64,000 nucleotides of DNA from TMP-86 sp031394735 (GCA_031394735.1 JANMXI010000002.1:1-64000), one strand, 5' to 3'. Shown: positions 26,580 through 36,451, counted from the stretch's first letter. Made by a program: numbers and translations. The notes: generated by a model from the sequence alone, not told the origin.

Positions 26580-27179
26580 ATGAAGTACACGCCGGCACTC
26601 GCCCGCTTGATCGATGCGTTGCGATGTCTGCCTGGCGTCGGGCCGAAGTCGGCGCAGCGGATGGCATTTCACCTGATGGAGCGCGGCCGCGAATCGGCCG
26701 GACGCCTGGGCGAGGCGATCAGCGCAGCGCTCTCGGACATCGGCCATTGCAGCCGCTGCCGGATGTTCACCGAAGGCGACCTGTGCCTGATCTGCGCCTC
26801 GCCGCAACGCGAAACCGGACAATTATGCGTGGTCGAATCGCCGGCGGATGTGGTCGCGATCGAGCAATCCGGCGGATACAAAGGCCGTTACTTCGTGCTC
26901 ATGGGGCATCTGTCGCCGTTGGATGGCATCGGTCCGGAACAGTTGGGACTGGATCAATTCGAAACCCTGATCGAAGCCGGCGAGGTGCGCGAGGTGATCC
27001 TGGCTACCAACCCCACCGTTGAAGGCGAAGCCACCGCCCACTATCTGGGGGAACTGGCGCTGAAGAACGGCTTGCGTGCATCGCGAATTGCGCACGGCGT
27101 GCCGGTGGGCGGCGAATTGGAATATATCGACGGCGGCACATTGGCGCATGCGCTGGCGGGCCGCACCGTCGTGTCGTAG
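26580..27179 (+). CDS. recR: recombination mediator RecR
   Basis: 199 residues, helix-hairpin-helix near 8-30 (LIDALRCLPGVGPKSAQRMA), C4 zinc finger CSRCRMFTEGDLCLIC near 57-72 and a Toprim domain at about 80-170 (PTVEGEATAHYL). Works with RecFO in loading RecA at gaps. The TAG stop coincides with the first bases of the inverted-repeat element that follows. Confidence 0.96.
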   Translation: MKYTPALARLIDALRCLPGVGPKSAQRMAFHLMERGRESAGRLGEAISAALSDIGHCSRCRMFTEGDLCLICASPQRETGQLCVVESPADVVAIEQSGGYKGRYFVLMGHLSPLDGIGPEQLGLDQFETLIEAGEVREVILATNPTVEGEATAHYLGELALKNGLRASRIAHGVPVGGELEYIDGGTLAHALAGRTVVS

Positions 27180-27483
27180 CTTGAGATTGTTCATGAACCC
27201 GCTGAGACTTCAGCGCGGATTTGCTTGGGGGGATTGGATGGCGCCGCATTGAGCGCGCTTAAGAACGGGCGAATCGGTGCGGTGGAGCGCAACAACCAAC
27301 TTACGTGCTGAGATCCGTGGGGGGCCCTAGCACCCGCCCGTTCTCGGGTCACCATGGCCCACAGCAGTTCTTGGCATACCTCAACAAGTCACGGGCCGTG
27401 GCGCGCGATTGCGGCGCCGTCCAATCCCCCCAAGCAAATCCGCGCCGGCGCCCAGCTAAAAGTTCATGGACAATTTCAAGCTA
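27177..27483 (+). repeat. 307-bp inverted-repeat element filling the recR-rsgA gap
   Basis: Both ends carry the same sequence inverted. The outer 22 bp (TAGCTTGAGATTGTTCATGA...) match at 20/22, and inner 36-bp arms at 27213-27248 and 27410-27445 match at 35/36, separated from the outer repeats by unmatched 14-16 bp. A third pair (27262-27271 with 27335-27344, AGAACGGGCG) nests inside the 161-nt core. There is no ORF. The ends are TA...TA, as left by TA-targeting (IS630/mariner-like) MITEs. On the plus strand all three arm differences become G-U pairs, so a structured RNA is the alternative. Confidence 0.7.
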
Positions 27484-27490
27484 GGACGAG

Positions 27491-28423
27491 TTAGCGATTG
27501 CGGTTGTCGTCGAAGGATTCGAACAAACGCAGCAACCGGCGATAGCTTTCGTAGCGGCGCGCGTCGATCAAACCGGCGGCGACTGCTTCGCGCACCGCGC
27601 AATGCGGCTCATCGAAATGCCGGCAATCATTGAATTTGCAGCGCGCGCCGGCCGCACGGATTTCAGCGAAGCCGTGTTCGGCTGCGCGGTCGTAGCCTGC
27701 GGGCGGTGCGAAGTCGCGGACGCCAGGTGCATCGATCAGCGAGGAGTGTGCGTCGAGCTGGTACCGACGTGCGGTGGTCGTCGTGTGGCGTCCTTCCGCA
27801 TCGCGCGACAAGGTCGAGGTCTGCGCCGCCGCGTCTGGAATCAGGGCGTTGATCATCGAGGATTTGCCGACGCCGGACTGTCCCACCAACATGGTCGCGC
27901 CGCCCTGGATCGAGGCACGCAACGGCGCCAGCGTCTCGGCGCGTTTGGCGATAATCTCGTGACATTCAATTTGCAGTCGGCGGTAGACCGTCAGATCCTT
28001 GGCTATCGACGCAACGTCCAGGTCGCATTTGTTGAGGATCAGCAGGGCGGGTATATCCTTCAGCCGCGCGCCGGCGAGGTATCGGTCGAGGATGAACCAG
28101 TCCGGCATCGGTTCGGGCGCAATGACGATCGCCAGACGCTGGATATTGGCCGCAATGGCTTCCCCTCGACCACGGCTGTCGATTCTCTCCAGCACATTGG
28201 TGCGCGCTTCGACCTCCTGGATGGCCGCCGCGCCGCCCGGTGCGGGTCGCTGCCAGCGTACGCGATCGCCACAGACCACCCGGAGCTGCCGGCCGCGGAT
28301 GCCGCAATGCACGGCCTCGGTGTCCGTCTGGACCAGCGCGCTGCGTCCGAAATTCGCCAGCACGATGCCGCTGCCGCCAGTGCTGTCGGTCGGAGTGTGC
28401 GCTGCTAAGATGCGTTCATTCAA
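27491..28423 (-). CDS. rsgA: ribosome small subunit-dependent GTPase RsgA
   Basis: 310-residue circularly permuted GTPase acting in late 30S maturation. An OB fold (about 20-85) is followed by the G4 motif ILNKCDL near 130, then G1 GQSGVGKSSMINAL near 178, and the G3 region DAPGVRDFAPP near 225. The C-terminal zinc site is CKFNDCRHFDEPHCAV. It is divergent from orn across 15 bp, as in E. coli. Confidence 0.95.
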   Translation of the reverse strand: MNERILAAHTPTDSTGGSGIVLANFGRSALVQTDTEAVHCGIRGRQLRVVCGDRVRWQRPAPGGAAAIQEVEARTNVLERIDSRGRGEAIAANIQRLAIVIAPEPMPDWFILDRYLAGARLKDIPALLILNKCDLDVASIAKDLTVYRRLQIECHEIIAKRAETLAPLRASIQGGATMLVGQSGVGKSSMINALIPDAAAQTSTLSRDAEGRHTTTTARRYQLDAHSSLIDAPGVRDFAPPAGYDRAAEHGFAEIRAAGARCKFNDCRHFDEPHCAVREAVAAGLIDARRYESYRRLLRLFESFDDNRNR

Positions 28424-28438
28424 ACGAGGACCTTCTGC

Positions 28439-28993
28439 GTGAAATCAGCCGACCACTTGATCTGGATCGATCTGGAGATGACCGGGCTGAACCCGGACTC
28501 CGACCGCATCATCGAAATTGCCACGATCGTAACCGACAAACACCTCACTGTACTCGCGGAAGGGCCGGTAGTGGCGATTCACCAGGATGAAGCGGCGCTG
28601 GCGCTCATGGATGAGTGGAATCAGAAACAGCACGGCGGATCGGGCCTGATTCAGCGCGTGCGCGACAGCCGCGTCGATGAGTCTGCGGCGCAGGCGCAGA
28701 CTTTGCACTTTCTCCAGAATTGGGTGGAAGCCGGGCGATCGCCGATGTGCGGCAACAGTATCTGCCAGGATCGCCGCTTTCTGGCCCGACGCATGCCGGA
28801 ACTGGAAAAATTCTTTCACTATCGGAATCTCGACGTCAGCACACTCAAGGAACTGGCATTGCGCTGGGCGCCCGGCATCGGTCGCATGCTCAAGAAAAGC
28901 TCGTCGCATCTTGCGTTGGATGATGTGCGCGACTCCATCCGCGAACTTGAGTTTTATCGCGAACACTTCCTGCGCGTGCCGCCGGCCAACTAG
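28439..28993 (+). CDS. orn: oligoribonuclease
   Basis: 184-residue DEDDh 3'-5' exonuclease that clears di- and short oligoribonucleotides, including pGpG from cyclic di-GMP breakdown. Exo I is LIWIDLEMTGLNPDSDRIIE (about 7-26), Exo II is in SPMCGNSICQDRRFL and Exo III is HLALDDVRDSIRELEFY. GTG start, consistent with the family N-terminus. Confidence 0.96.
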   Translation: MKSADHLIWIDLEMTGLNPDSDRIIEIATIVTDKHLTVLAEGPVVAIHQDEAALALMDEWNQKQHGGSGLIQRVRDSRVDESAAQAQTLHFLQNWVEAGRSPMCGNSICQDRRFLARRMPELEKFFHYRNLDVSTLKELALRWAPGIGRMLKKSSSHLALDDVRDSIRELEFYREHFLRVPPAN

Positions 28994-29023
28994 GCGGGCA
29001 ACTGATTTACGCAGGCGGCTGGT

Positions 29024-31387
29024 TTATGCAGGCGTCTGTCCGGCCAGGAACATCCAGGTTTCCACTACCGTGTCCGGATTGAGCGAGATGCTGTCGATGC
29101 CTTCATCGACCAGCCAGCGTGCCAGATCCGGGTGGTCCGAAGGACCCTGACCGCAGATGCCGACGTACTTGCCACGCTGCTTGCAGGCGCGGATCGCCAT
29201 GGCCAACAACGCCTTCACCGCCTCGTCGCGTTCGTCGAAGAGTTTCGCCACCACTGCTGAGTCTCGATCCAAACCCAGCGTCAATTGCGTCATGTCGTTG
29301 GACCCGATGGACATGCCGTCGAAATAGTCCAGGTAACGGTCGGCCAGCAGGGCGTTGGTGGGTAGTTCGCACATCATGATGAGCTTCAGGTCGTTCTCAC
29401 CGCGCACAAGGCCGTTCAATGCCAGCAATTCCGTCACCTGCCTGGCCTCCGAGACGGTTCGGACGAACGGGACCATGACCTGCACATTGGACAGGCCCAT
29501 CTTCTCGCGCACGTATTTCAGCGCCTGGCATTCCAGTTCGAAGCAGGGACGGAAGTGCTCGTCGATGTAGCGGGATGCGCCACGGAAGCCGAGCATCGGA
29601 TTTTCCTCGTGCGGCTCAAAATGCTTGCCGCCGATCAGGTTGGCATATTCGTTTGATTTGAAATCCGACAGGCGCACGATGACCGGCTCGGGTGCAAAGG
29701 CAGCCGCGATCTGCGAGATGCCCTCGGACAACTTCTCCACATAGAAACGTGTCGGGCTGGCATAGCCTGCCATCTGTTTGCGGATGCTGTCCTTGAGTTC
29801 CGGACTCTGCTTGTCAAATTCCAGCAGCGCGCGGGGATGCACGCCGATCATGCGATTGATGATGAATTCCAGTCTCGCCAGACCCACGCCGCGGTGCGGG
29901 ATGCCGGCAAAGTCGAATGCGCGGTCGGGGTTGCCCACGTTCATCATGATGCGCACAGGGATCTTGGGCAGGGAGTCGAGTTCGATGTTCTTGTGGTCGA
30001 ACTCCAGTGCGCCCTCGTACACGAAGCCGGTATCGCCCTCGGCACAGGAGACGGTCACTGCCTGGTTCTCGCGCAATGCGCTGGTCGCCGTGCCGCAGCC
30101 GACGATCGCCGGAATGCCCAGTTCACGAGCGATGATGGCTGCGTGGCAGGTGCGCCCGCCGCGATTGGTGACGATGGCCGAGGCGCGCTTCATGACCGGT
30201 TCCCAATCCGGGTCCGTCATGTCCGCCACCAGCACATCGCCGGCTTGCACCCGCGCCATTTCCTTGACGTCCTTGATGATGCGCACGGGGCCTGCGCCGA
30301 TGCGCTGGCCGATGCTGCGTCCGGTGATCAGCACGGTCGAGCGCGCTTTCAACGTGAAACGCTGGATGGTTCGTCCCGCGCGGCTCTGAACCGTTTCGGG
30401 CCGCGCCTGTAGAATGTAAATCTTGCCGGTCGACCCGTCCTTACCCCACTCGATGTCCATCGGTGCGCCGTAATGCTTTTCGATGGTCAGCGCTTGTGTG
30501 GCGAGTGCCACCAGATCGGCGTCCTGCAGACAGAAACGCTCGCGATCGGCCGCCGCGACCTCGACGGTGCTCACGCGGTCCTTGTGTCCGGCAGGCGCAT
30601 ATACCATCTTGATGGCCTTGCTGCCCAGATTCCGACGTAGCACGGCGGGCTTGCCTGCGCGCAAAGCGGGTTTGTACAAATAGAACTCATCCGGGTTCAC
30701 AGCGCCTTGCACCACGGTTTCGCCCAGGCCGTAGGCGGCGGTGATGAACACGACGTCGCGAAATCCCGACTCCGTGTCCAGCGTGAACATGACCCCGGCA
30801 CTGCCGAGATCGCTGCGCGCCATGTACTGAATGCCGACCGAGAGCGCTACAACGGAATGATCGAAGTTGTTGTGCACGCGGTAGGCGATGGCGCGATCGT
30901 TGAACAGCGACGCATACACCTCGTGCATGCATTTGAGCAATTGCTCTTCGCCGCGGACGTTCAGGAAGGTTTCCTGCTGACCGGCGAAGGAAGCCTCGGG
31001 GAGATCTTCGGCCGTGGCCGAGGAGCGCACGGCCACGGCGAAGTGCTCGCCGCTTCCCATGGCGCGATACGCCGTGAGCACTTCGTCCTGCAGACGCTGC
31101 GGGAAAGGCGTTGCCAGCATCCAGCCGCGGATCTGCGCGCCGGTTCGAGCCAGCTTCTCGATGTCATCGACATCGAGCGTGGACAGGACTTCGCGAATCT
31201 TTTCATCCAGCCCTCCCTGCGCAAGAAAGTCCCGATACGCGTGCGAGGTGGTGGCGAAGCCTCCGGGAACGCTGACCCCGAGGGTGGCGAGGCCGGAGAT
31301 CATTTCGCCGATCGACGCGTTCTTGCCGCCGACCAACTCGACGTCGCGCATGGTCAGCTTTTCAAACGGAAGGAGATAGGGGTTCAT
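29024..31387 (-). CDS. ppsA: phosphoenolpyruvate synthase
   Basis: Converts pyruvate, ATP and water to PEP, AMP and phosphate for gluconeogenesis. 787 residues from the ATG at 31387 (MNPYLLPFEKLTMRDVELVG). ATP-grasp domain at about 10-350 (VGGKNASIGEMI), phosphohistidine domain near 410 (NRGGRTCHAAIIARELGIPA) and a C-terminal PEP/pyruvate barrel (MCELPTNALLADRYLDYFDG; YVGICGQGPSDHP). It is divergent from its regulator ppsR. Confidence 0.97.
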   Translation of the reverse strand: MNPYLLPFEKLTMRDVELVGGKNASIGEMISGLATLGVSVPGGFATTSHAYRDFLAQGGLDEKIREVLSTLDVDDIEKLARTGAQIRGWMLATPFPQRLQDEVLTAYRAMGSGEHFAVAVRSSATAEDLPEASFAGQQETFLNVRGEEQLLKCMHEVYASLFNDRAIAYRVHNNFDHSVVALSVGIQYMARSDLGSAGVMFTLDTESGFRDVVFITAAYGLGETVVQGAVNPDEFYLYKPALRAGKPAVLRRNLGSKAIKMVYAPAGHKDRVSTVEVAAADRERFCLQDADLVALATQALTIEKHYGAPMDIEWGKDGSTGKIYILQARPETVQSRAGRTIQRFTLKARSTVLITGRSIGQRIGAGPVRIIKDVKEMARVQAGDVLVADMTDPDWEPVMKRASAIVTNRGGRTCHAAIIARELGIPAIVGCGTATSALRENQAVTVSCAEGDTGFVYEGALEFDHKNIELDSLPKIPVRIMMNVGNPDRAFDFAGIPHRGVGLARLEFIINRMIGVHPRALLEFDKQSPELKDSIRKQMAGYASPTRFYVEKLSEGISQIAAAFAPEPVIVRLSDFKSNEYANLIGGKHFEPHEENPMLGFRGASRYIDEHFRPCFELECQALKYVREKMGLSNVQVMVPFVRTVSEARQVTELLALNGLVRGENDLKLIMMCELPTNALLADRYLDYFDGMSIGSNDMTQLTLGLDRDSAVVAKLFDERDEAVKALLAMAIRACKQRGKYVGICGQGPSDHPDLARWLVDEGIDSISLNPDTVVETWMFLAGQTPA

Positions 31388-31433
31388 AGCGCTGCTTGTT
31401 CTTGACGAGACAAGTGGGTATTTTGAGGCCAAC

Positions 31434-32258
31434 GTGAACAAACGAACCGTTTTTTTTGTGTCCGATCAGACCGGCGTCACAGCCGAGACCATGGGACACA
31501 GTCTGATGACTCAGTTCGACGGCATCGAATTTCGGCCCGTGACTTTGCCATTTATCTCCACCGTTGACAAGGCACTGGAAGCGGTCAGAAAGATCGACCT
31601 GACGGCGGCGGAGGAAGGTATCCGGCCCATTGTGTTCAGCACATTGGTACAGGATGACGTCCGCAATGTCGTACGTCGCAGTACCGGTCTGTTCATGGAT
31701 TTTTTCGATGCATTTTTAGGGGCGCTGGAAAGCGAGTTGAAGGTGCGATCCTCGCACAAGGCTGGCCGGGCACATGGCATGGCCGATTCGCACGCGTATG
31801 CGATGCGTATCGATGCGACCAATTTCGCGCTCGCGAACGACGACGGGTCGGCCGCACACGACTACGCGCGCGCCGATGTCATTCTCGTGGGTGTATCGCG
31901 TTCCGGCAAGACGCCGACGTGTCTGTATCTGGCCATGCAGTACGGCGTTTTCGCCGCCAATTACCCGCTGACGGACGATGATCTTGAATCCCGGCATCTG
32001 CCCAAGGCACTGGCACCCCACGTCCGCAAGCTGTTCGGGTTGACGATCAAGCCGGATCGTCTGCAGCAAATCCGCAACGAGCGCAGGCCTGAGAGTCGCT
32101 ACTCGTCGGCGCAACAGGTCGCTTTTGAGGTACGCGCGGCCGAGGCGTTGTTTGCGCAGAACAATATTCCCTGCGTCGACACAACCGAGTGCTCGATCGA
32201 AGAAATTTCAAGTCGCATTCTGGATTTCACCGGAATTGAGAGGCGCGTGCGTCCATGA
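31434..32258 (+). CDS. ppsR: PEP synthase regulatory kinase/phosphorylase PpsR
   Basis: DUF299 protein, 274 residues, that inactivates and reactivates PpsA by ADP-dependent phosphorylation and Pi-dependent dephosphorylation of a threonine next to the catalytic His. P-loop GVSRSGKTPTCLYLA near 154. GTG start (M-NKRTVFFVSDQTGVTAET). Head-to-head with ppsA over a 46-bp gap that must hold both promoters. Confidence 0.95.
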   Translation: MNKRTVFFVSDQTGVTAETMGHSLMTQFDGIEFRPVTLPFISTVDKALEAVRKIDLTAAEEGIRPIVFSTLVQDDVRNVVRRSTGLFMDFFDAFLGALESELKVRSSHKAGRAHGMADSHAYAMRIDATNFALANDDGSAAHDYARADVILVGVSRSGKTPTCLYLAMQYGVFAANYPLTDDDLESRHLPKALAPHVRKLFGLTIKPDRLQQIRNERRPESRYSSAQQVAFEVRAAEALFAQNNIPCVDTTECSIEEISSRILDFTGIERRVRP

Positions 32259-32288
32259 CATCCCGGATGTGCATGCTATAGTCGTACG

Positions 32289-32735
32289 ATGATCGCAGAT
32301 CAATGGTGCGCAACATCCTGGCGAGCCAGACCCGGCAGCTTCGTGAGCTTGATGACGCTCTACGAAAGCAATTTCGTGCGCTTGAAATGGATCGTTGCGG
32401 ACCTGTCGACAGTGGCAGGGCACTTGGTGTCGCGCGTCGACAGCGATTGTGATCTGCATCTCACTGTCGTCGAACGATGCCGCTATACGAGTGTGCTGCG
32501 GCTCACGTATGAGTTTGCGCAAGCCGACGGTACCGTCCAGGATCCGAATCTCGAAGTGTGTGTGTATCACGATGCGCGCCTCGCGGAAGTGCGCAACTTT
32601 GCCGGATTTGTCCGCCACTCGCACATGACCAAGCTGCAGTTGCAACTCAAGCGTGAACTGGATCAGCGATGGAGCCAAAACATGATGTTAAATAAGTGGT
32701 TGGAATATTGTGCTGAGCGGGGGCACCGCTTCTAG
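32289..32735 (+). CDS. DUF1249 protein, YqiB-like
   Basis: 148 residues. Similar in plan to E. coli YqiB: YESNFVRLKWIV near 23, DLHLTVVERCRYTSVLRL near 56, VCVYHDARLAEV near 90 and the C-terminal LNKWLEYCAERGHRF. Function unknown. The start at 32289 gives the usual length; an ATG at 32352 is possible. Follows ppsR by 30 bp. Confidence 0.8.
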   Translation: MIADQWCATSWRARPGSFVSLMTLYESNFVRLKWIVADLSTVAGHLVSRVDSDCDLHLTVVERCRYTSVLRLTYEFAQADGTVQDPNLEVCVYHDARLAEVRNFAGFVRHSHMTKLQLQLKRELDQRWSQNMMLNKWLEYCAERGHRF

Positions 32736-32808
32736 GGGCCAGCTTTTCAAGGCTTTGCCGCTGCCGGCTCGCACAAGTTAACGGACTCAACGCGACAAGG
32801 GCGGCATT

Positions 32809-33840
32809 TTGATCGACAAACTCGGACTGCGGAACTCCGCACAGCAGGAAGAAGAGCGGCTGATGCAGCTCTTCCAGAATCGTGCAGGCCTCAAAAAAGC
32901 CCACGCCGACCTGCAAGATGAATTTCACCTGCTGCGCGACCGCCTCAAGCAGCAGGAGGGCGCCACCATCCGCGTCCAGGAGCAACTGGATTCTCTCGGC
33001 GATCAACTGGGCGATCCGGCCACCGGTTTCAGTGCATTGGTGTTTTTCCAGCTGCGCGCGCTGTGGAAGCTGTGCCATCAGCAGTTGGCGAATTTCGCCA
33101 CCGATCTGACCCGGCAGCAAGAGGCGCGCGAGTCGGCTCGTCATCAAAGCGAAGCACAGGCGCGCCGCGAGGCGCGGTTGCTGGATGTAGGGGCGCGATT
33201 GAAGGACGCCGCGTCGGCAGCGGATGAGGAACGCAATCAGTTGTCGGCACTGCAAGCCCGTCAAACCGCGCTGACCGCATTCTGGCATTACTTCAACCGA
33301 CGTAAGCTGCAGCGCTTGATCGATGCCCAACGGTTGAAGATGGCCGCGGCCGATGCGGTGGTCGGCGACTTGCATGCCGAGCACAGCGCTGCGGAAAGTG
33401 AACCCCTGCCCGAGTTCCTTGGCATCTCGCTGGAAGCTCGGCGAACCATCAACCTGGCCATCATCGGCTACGCCGAGATTCTGTGCGAACGCTTGAATGC
33501 GCTGGGTCTGGCGACGCGAGCGAAGGAAGTGGTGGCCCGGCGTGTGCAGGAAATGAACTTCGGCACACGCGTTGAGTGCGACGCAATGATGGCCGAAATC
33601 CAAAAGGGCCTTGCCATCGCCCGAACCGAGCGCGAAGTGGCGGTCAATGTAAAAGCCAAGATTGAAAAATTCCGCGCTCAATGTTCCTATCGCAATGAGT
33701 CGGACACGGTTCCTACGTCAGATTCGCTGGTCGAACGCGACAGCGAGGATGTGATGAATCTGAAAAAGACTGCGCGTGCTGCGGCGTGGAATGTGCTCGC
33801 TGAGGATTACTGGGATCTGTATACGCTGATGTTGCGGTAG
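32809..33840 (+). CDS. coiled-coil protein of unknown function
   Basis: 343 residues from a TTG start preceded by AAGGGCGG. Two long coiled-coil stretches rich in Glu, Gln, Arg and Ala (about 10-65 and 95-165), interrupted by a hydrophobic piece (FSALVFFQLRALWKL near 75), then a mixed helical C-terminus ending LAEDYWDLYTLMLR. No signal peptide, clear membrane segment or enzyme motif. No function assigned; a structural or scaffold role is only a guess. Confidence 0.75.
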   Translation: MIDKLGLRNSAQQEEERLMQLFQNRAGLKKAHADLQDEFHLLRDRLKQQEGATIRVQEQLDSLGDQLGDPATGFSALVFFQLRALWKLCHQQLANFATDLTRQQEARESARHQSEAQARREARLLDVGARLKDAASAADEERNQLSALQARQTALTAFWHYFNRRKLQRLIDAQRLKMAAADAVVGDLHAEHSAAESEPLPEFLGISLEARRTINLAIIGYAEILCERLNALGLATRAKEVVARRVQEMNFGTRVECDAMMAEIQKGLAIARTEREVAVNVKAKIEKFRAQCSYRNESDTVPTSDSLVERDSEDVMNLKKTARAAAWNVLAEDYWDLYTLMLR

Positions 33841-33915
33841 TAGCGGGTAGCGTAAAGAGAGTTTCTTTCCGCTGCCCGTTCCGGATGGGTACGCCGCTGC
33901 GCACGCAACCAACAC

Positions 33916-36066
33916 CTACTGATCGCTGACGCGGCGCGCTTGCGTGGGAGCGGCGGGAGTGCGCTTCGCCGTCGAGGACAGCGCATAGTCTGCCGCGATC
34001 TGCGCGGTCTCCTCCAGCAGGATCGATGCGGTAGCATCATCCTTGATTTCTTCCAGGGATTTGTACGGCGGCTTGCCCTGGATGGTGCGTAGAGTGTTCT
34101 CCCGACTCAGTCGTTCCGCTTCCTGGCGTTTGCGATCCAACTCCCGAGCCTTCAGCGACAACGACACTGTCTTCTGCGATCGGATCCCATCCACCGCAGC
34201 CACATCCTCGCGTACATACTTGAACTCCGGCGAGTTGGCCGTGCGGTCGTCATGCAGCTTGGTCAGGCGGGTGACGTCGGACTTCAGGTCGCTTGCCGGT
34301 GTAAAGGCAACGGGTTCGATATGGTCCCAGGGCAGCGCGCGATCACGCGTGCTCTCGCCCACCTCGCTGGCGTTGATCAGCGAGGGCAGGGAGATGTCCG
34401 GCAACACGCCACGATCCTGTGTGCTTTCGCCGGTGATGCGATAGTACTTGCCGATGGTGACATTGAGCTGTCCCAGATCCGGTTTGCGGCCAAAAATGGT
34501 GTAGTTCAGCGGATGGGCGTTCTGTACGGTGCCCTTGCCGTAGGTTTGCTGGCCGACGATGATGCCGCGGCCATAGTCTTGAATGGCGCCGGAGAAAATT
34601 TCCGAGGCAGAGGCGCTGAACCGGTCGACCAATACGATCAACGGACCACCGTAGACCAGCGCCGGATCCGGGTCGTCGTCCACTTCGATGTGGCCGGTGG
34701 TGTCGCGCAACTGGACCACCGGGCCTTTCTCGATGAACAGGCCGGTGAGGGACTCCGCTTCGGGCAGATAGCCACCGCCGTTGGCTCGCAAGTCCATGAT
34801 CAAAGCCTGCGCGCCGTCCTTGCGCAATTCACCGATCAGACGTTGCACATCGCGCGTAGTGCTGCGGTAGTCCTTGGCGCCTGACCGGCTGGCATCGTAG
34901 TCCTGATAAAAGCTCGGCACTGAGATGATGCCGATCTTGATTTCCTTGCCGTTGCGGGTCACGGTGCGCATGCTCTTTTGCGAGGCCTGCGCCTCCAGCG
35001 AGACGCGGTTGCGCGTGAATTCCACGACACGCTGTGAGGACCCCGGAGCGGCTCCTGCCGGCAGCAACTGTAGCCGCACCACCGTGCCGCCCGGACCCCG
35101 GATACGTTGCACCACGTCGTCGAGCCGCCAGCCGATCACGTCGGTCAACTCGCCGGTTTTGCCTTCGCCGACCGCGATGATGCGATCATTCGCGGCGAGT
35201 TTGCCGCTCACTGCCGCAGGTCCGCCGGCGATGACGTCGATGACAGTCACGTAATCTTCGGTCAATTGCAGCGACGCGCCGATGCCCTCGTAGGACAGGC
35301 TCATCTGAATGTTGTATTCCTCGGAATTGCGCGGCGAGAAATAATTGGAGTGCGGGTCGAGCGACAGAACGTAGGCGTTCATGAAGGCTTCGAACACGTC
35401 TTCGTTCTTGCTCTGATCCAGCCGCTTGGAGACGCGGTCGTAACGCTTCTTCAAGGTTTCCACGACATCGGGCCAGGCTTTGCCGGCCAGCATCAGTGAC
35501 AAGGCATCGTTCTTCACGCGCTTGCGCCACAGTTCGTTCATTTCCGCCTGGCTTGCCGGCCAGGGTTCTTTTTCGCGATCGAAGTTGAAAGTCTCCTCGA
35601 CGTCGAAATCCGGTTTGTTGGCGAGCAAGGAGGTGGCGTACGCGATGCGCTCGCGACTGCGTTGTTGGAACTTGCGGAACATCGCAAATGCCGGCTCGAC
35701 ATCGCCTGATTTGATGGCGTCGTCGAGTTCATAGCGGTAGCGCTCGAAGTCGGCGATGTCGCTTGCATAGAAGTAGCTGCGACCACCGTCGATGGCGTCC
35801 AAGAAGCGATCGAGTATCAGGCTCGACAGCCGGTCATCCAACGGCGCACGCCGGTAATGCTCACGGGCGACGATGTCGCTGATGCGTCGCGCGACGTAGT
35901 TCTGCTGTTCGGTCGGGGCAAGTCCGACGGCCGTATTGGCAACCGGCGGCGGGCTGCTCGCAGCGCCCAGCAGCGCGACCAGGCCGATGGCGCCCAACGA
36001 CAGCGTGATGCCCGTTATCCATCGCGACACGTGGCCAGAAGGCCTTTGATTCAACACCGTAAACAT
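33916..36066 (-). CDS. prc: carboxy-terminal (tail-specific) processing protease
   Basis: 716-residue periplasmic S41A protease. N-terminal signal/anchor about 15-38, Prc N-terminal domain about 45-225, PDZ about 240-335 (LSYEGIGASLQLTEDYVTVI) and peptidase domain about 355-590. The Ser/Lys dyad is in VDRFSASASEIFSGA and VGQQTYGKGTVQN. A DUF3340-like C-terminal region follows. It degrades misfolded proteins with apolar C-termini, including tmRNA-tagged ones in E. coli. Confidence 0.94.
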   Translation of the reverse strand: MFTVLNQRPSGHVSRWITGITLSLGAIGLVALLGAASSPPPVANTAVGLAPTEQQNYVARRISDIVAREHYRRAPLDDRLSSLILDRFLDAIDGGRSYFYASDIADFERYRYELDDAIKSGDVEPAFAMFRKFQQRSRERIAYATSLLANKPDFDVEETFNFDREKEPWPASQAEMNELWRKRVKNDALSLMLAGKAWPDVVETLKKRYDRVSKRLDQSKNEDVFEAFMNAYVLSLDPHSNYFSPRNSEEYNIQMSLSYEGIGASLQLTEDYVTVIDVIAGGPAAVSGKLAANDRIIAVGEGKTGELTDVIGWRLDDVVQRIRGPGGTVVRLQLLPAGAAPGSSQRVVEFTRNRVSLEAQASQKSMRTVTRNGKEIKIGIISVPSFYQDYDASRSGAKDYRSTTRDVQRLIGELRKDGAQALIMDLRANGGGYLPEAESLTGLFIEKGPVVQLRDTTGHIEVDDDPDPALVYGGPLIVLVDRFSASASEIFSGAIQDYGRGIIVGQQTYGKGTVQNAHPLNYTIFGRKPDLGQLNVTIGKYYRITGESTQDRGVLPDISLPSLINASEVGESTRDRALPWDHIEPVAFTPASDLKSDVTRLTKLHDDRTANSPEFKYVREDVAAVDGIRSQKTVSLSLKARELDRKRQEAERLSRENTLRTIQGKPPYKSLEEIKDDATASILLEETAQIAADYALSSTAKRTPAAPTQARRVSDQ

Positions 36067-36149
36067 TCTCCTGTAAACTTTCCACCCCCGGCCCCGATCG
36101 GTGGGCCGTAAGGCAGCCGCTCTTTGCAGTTTATACGACCTCTGACTCT

Positions 36150-36443
36150 ATGCGACCTTTCACTGTCCTAATCGGCATCCTTCTGGGCTCCGCCGCGTCG
36201 ATCACCTTCGGGCTGGCGTCCGTTTTAGTGGTTTTTACCGTACTTTCGCCGGCCCACCCGGAATTGGCGCTCGAATTTCGCCATTTGATCACCAGTTTGG
36301 CTGCCTTCAGCCTTTTGACTGCGGCCAGCGCCGGCAGTTTCCGTGGTCAGGTCAAATCACGCTCCTGGCGCGGCTGGGCCCATGCAGCCACTGCCCTCTG
36401 CGTGGCGGTCCTGGTCGCGCTCTACTGGCCGCGCAGCACTTGA
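36150..36443 (+). CDS. small membrane protein, unknown function
   Basis: 97 residues with three predicted membrane segments (about 5-32, 44-62 and 77-93) and basic loops (QVKSRSWRGW). No known motif. Probably co-transcribed with the M28 peptidase gene, whose start lies 8 bp after its stop. Confidence 0.65.
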   Translation: MRPFTVLIGILLGSAASITFGLASVLVVFTVLSPAHPELALEFRHLITSLAAFSLLTAASAGSFRGQVKSRSWRGWAHAATALCVAVLVALYWPRST

Positions 36444-36451
36444 GGGCCGAC

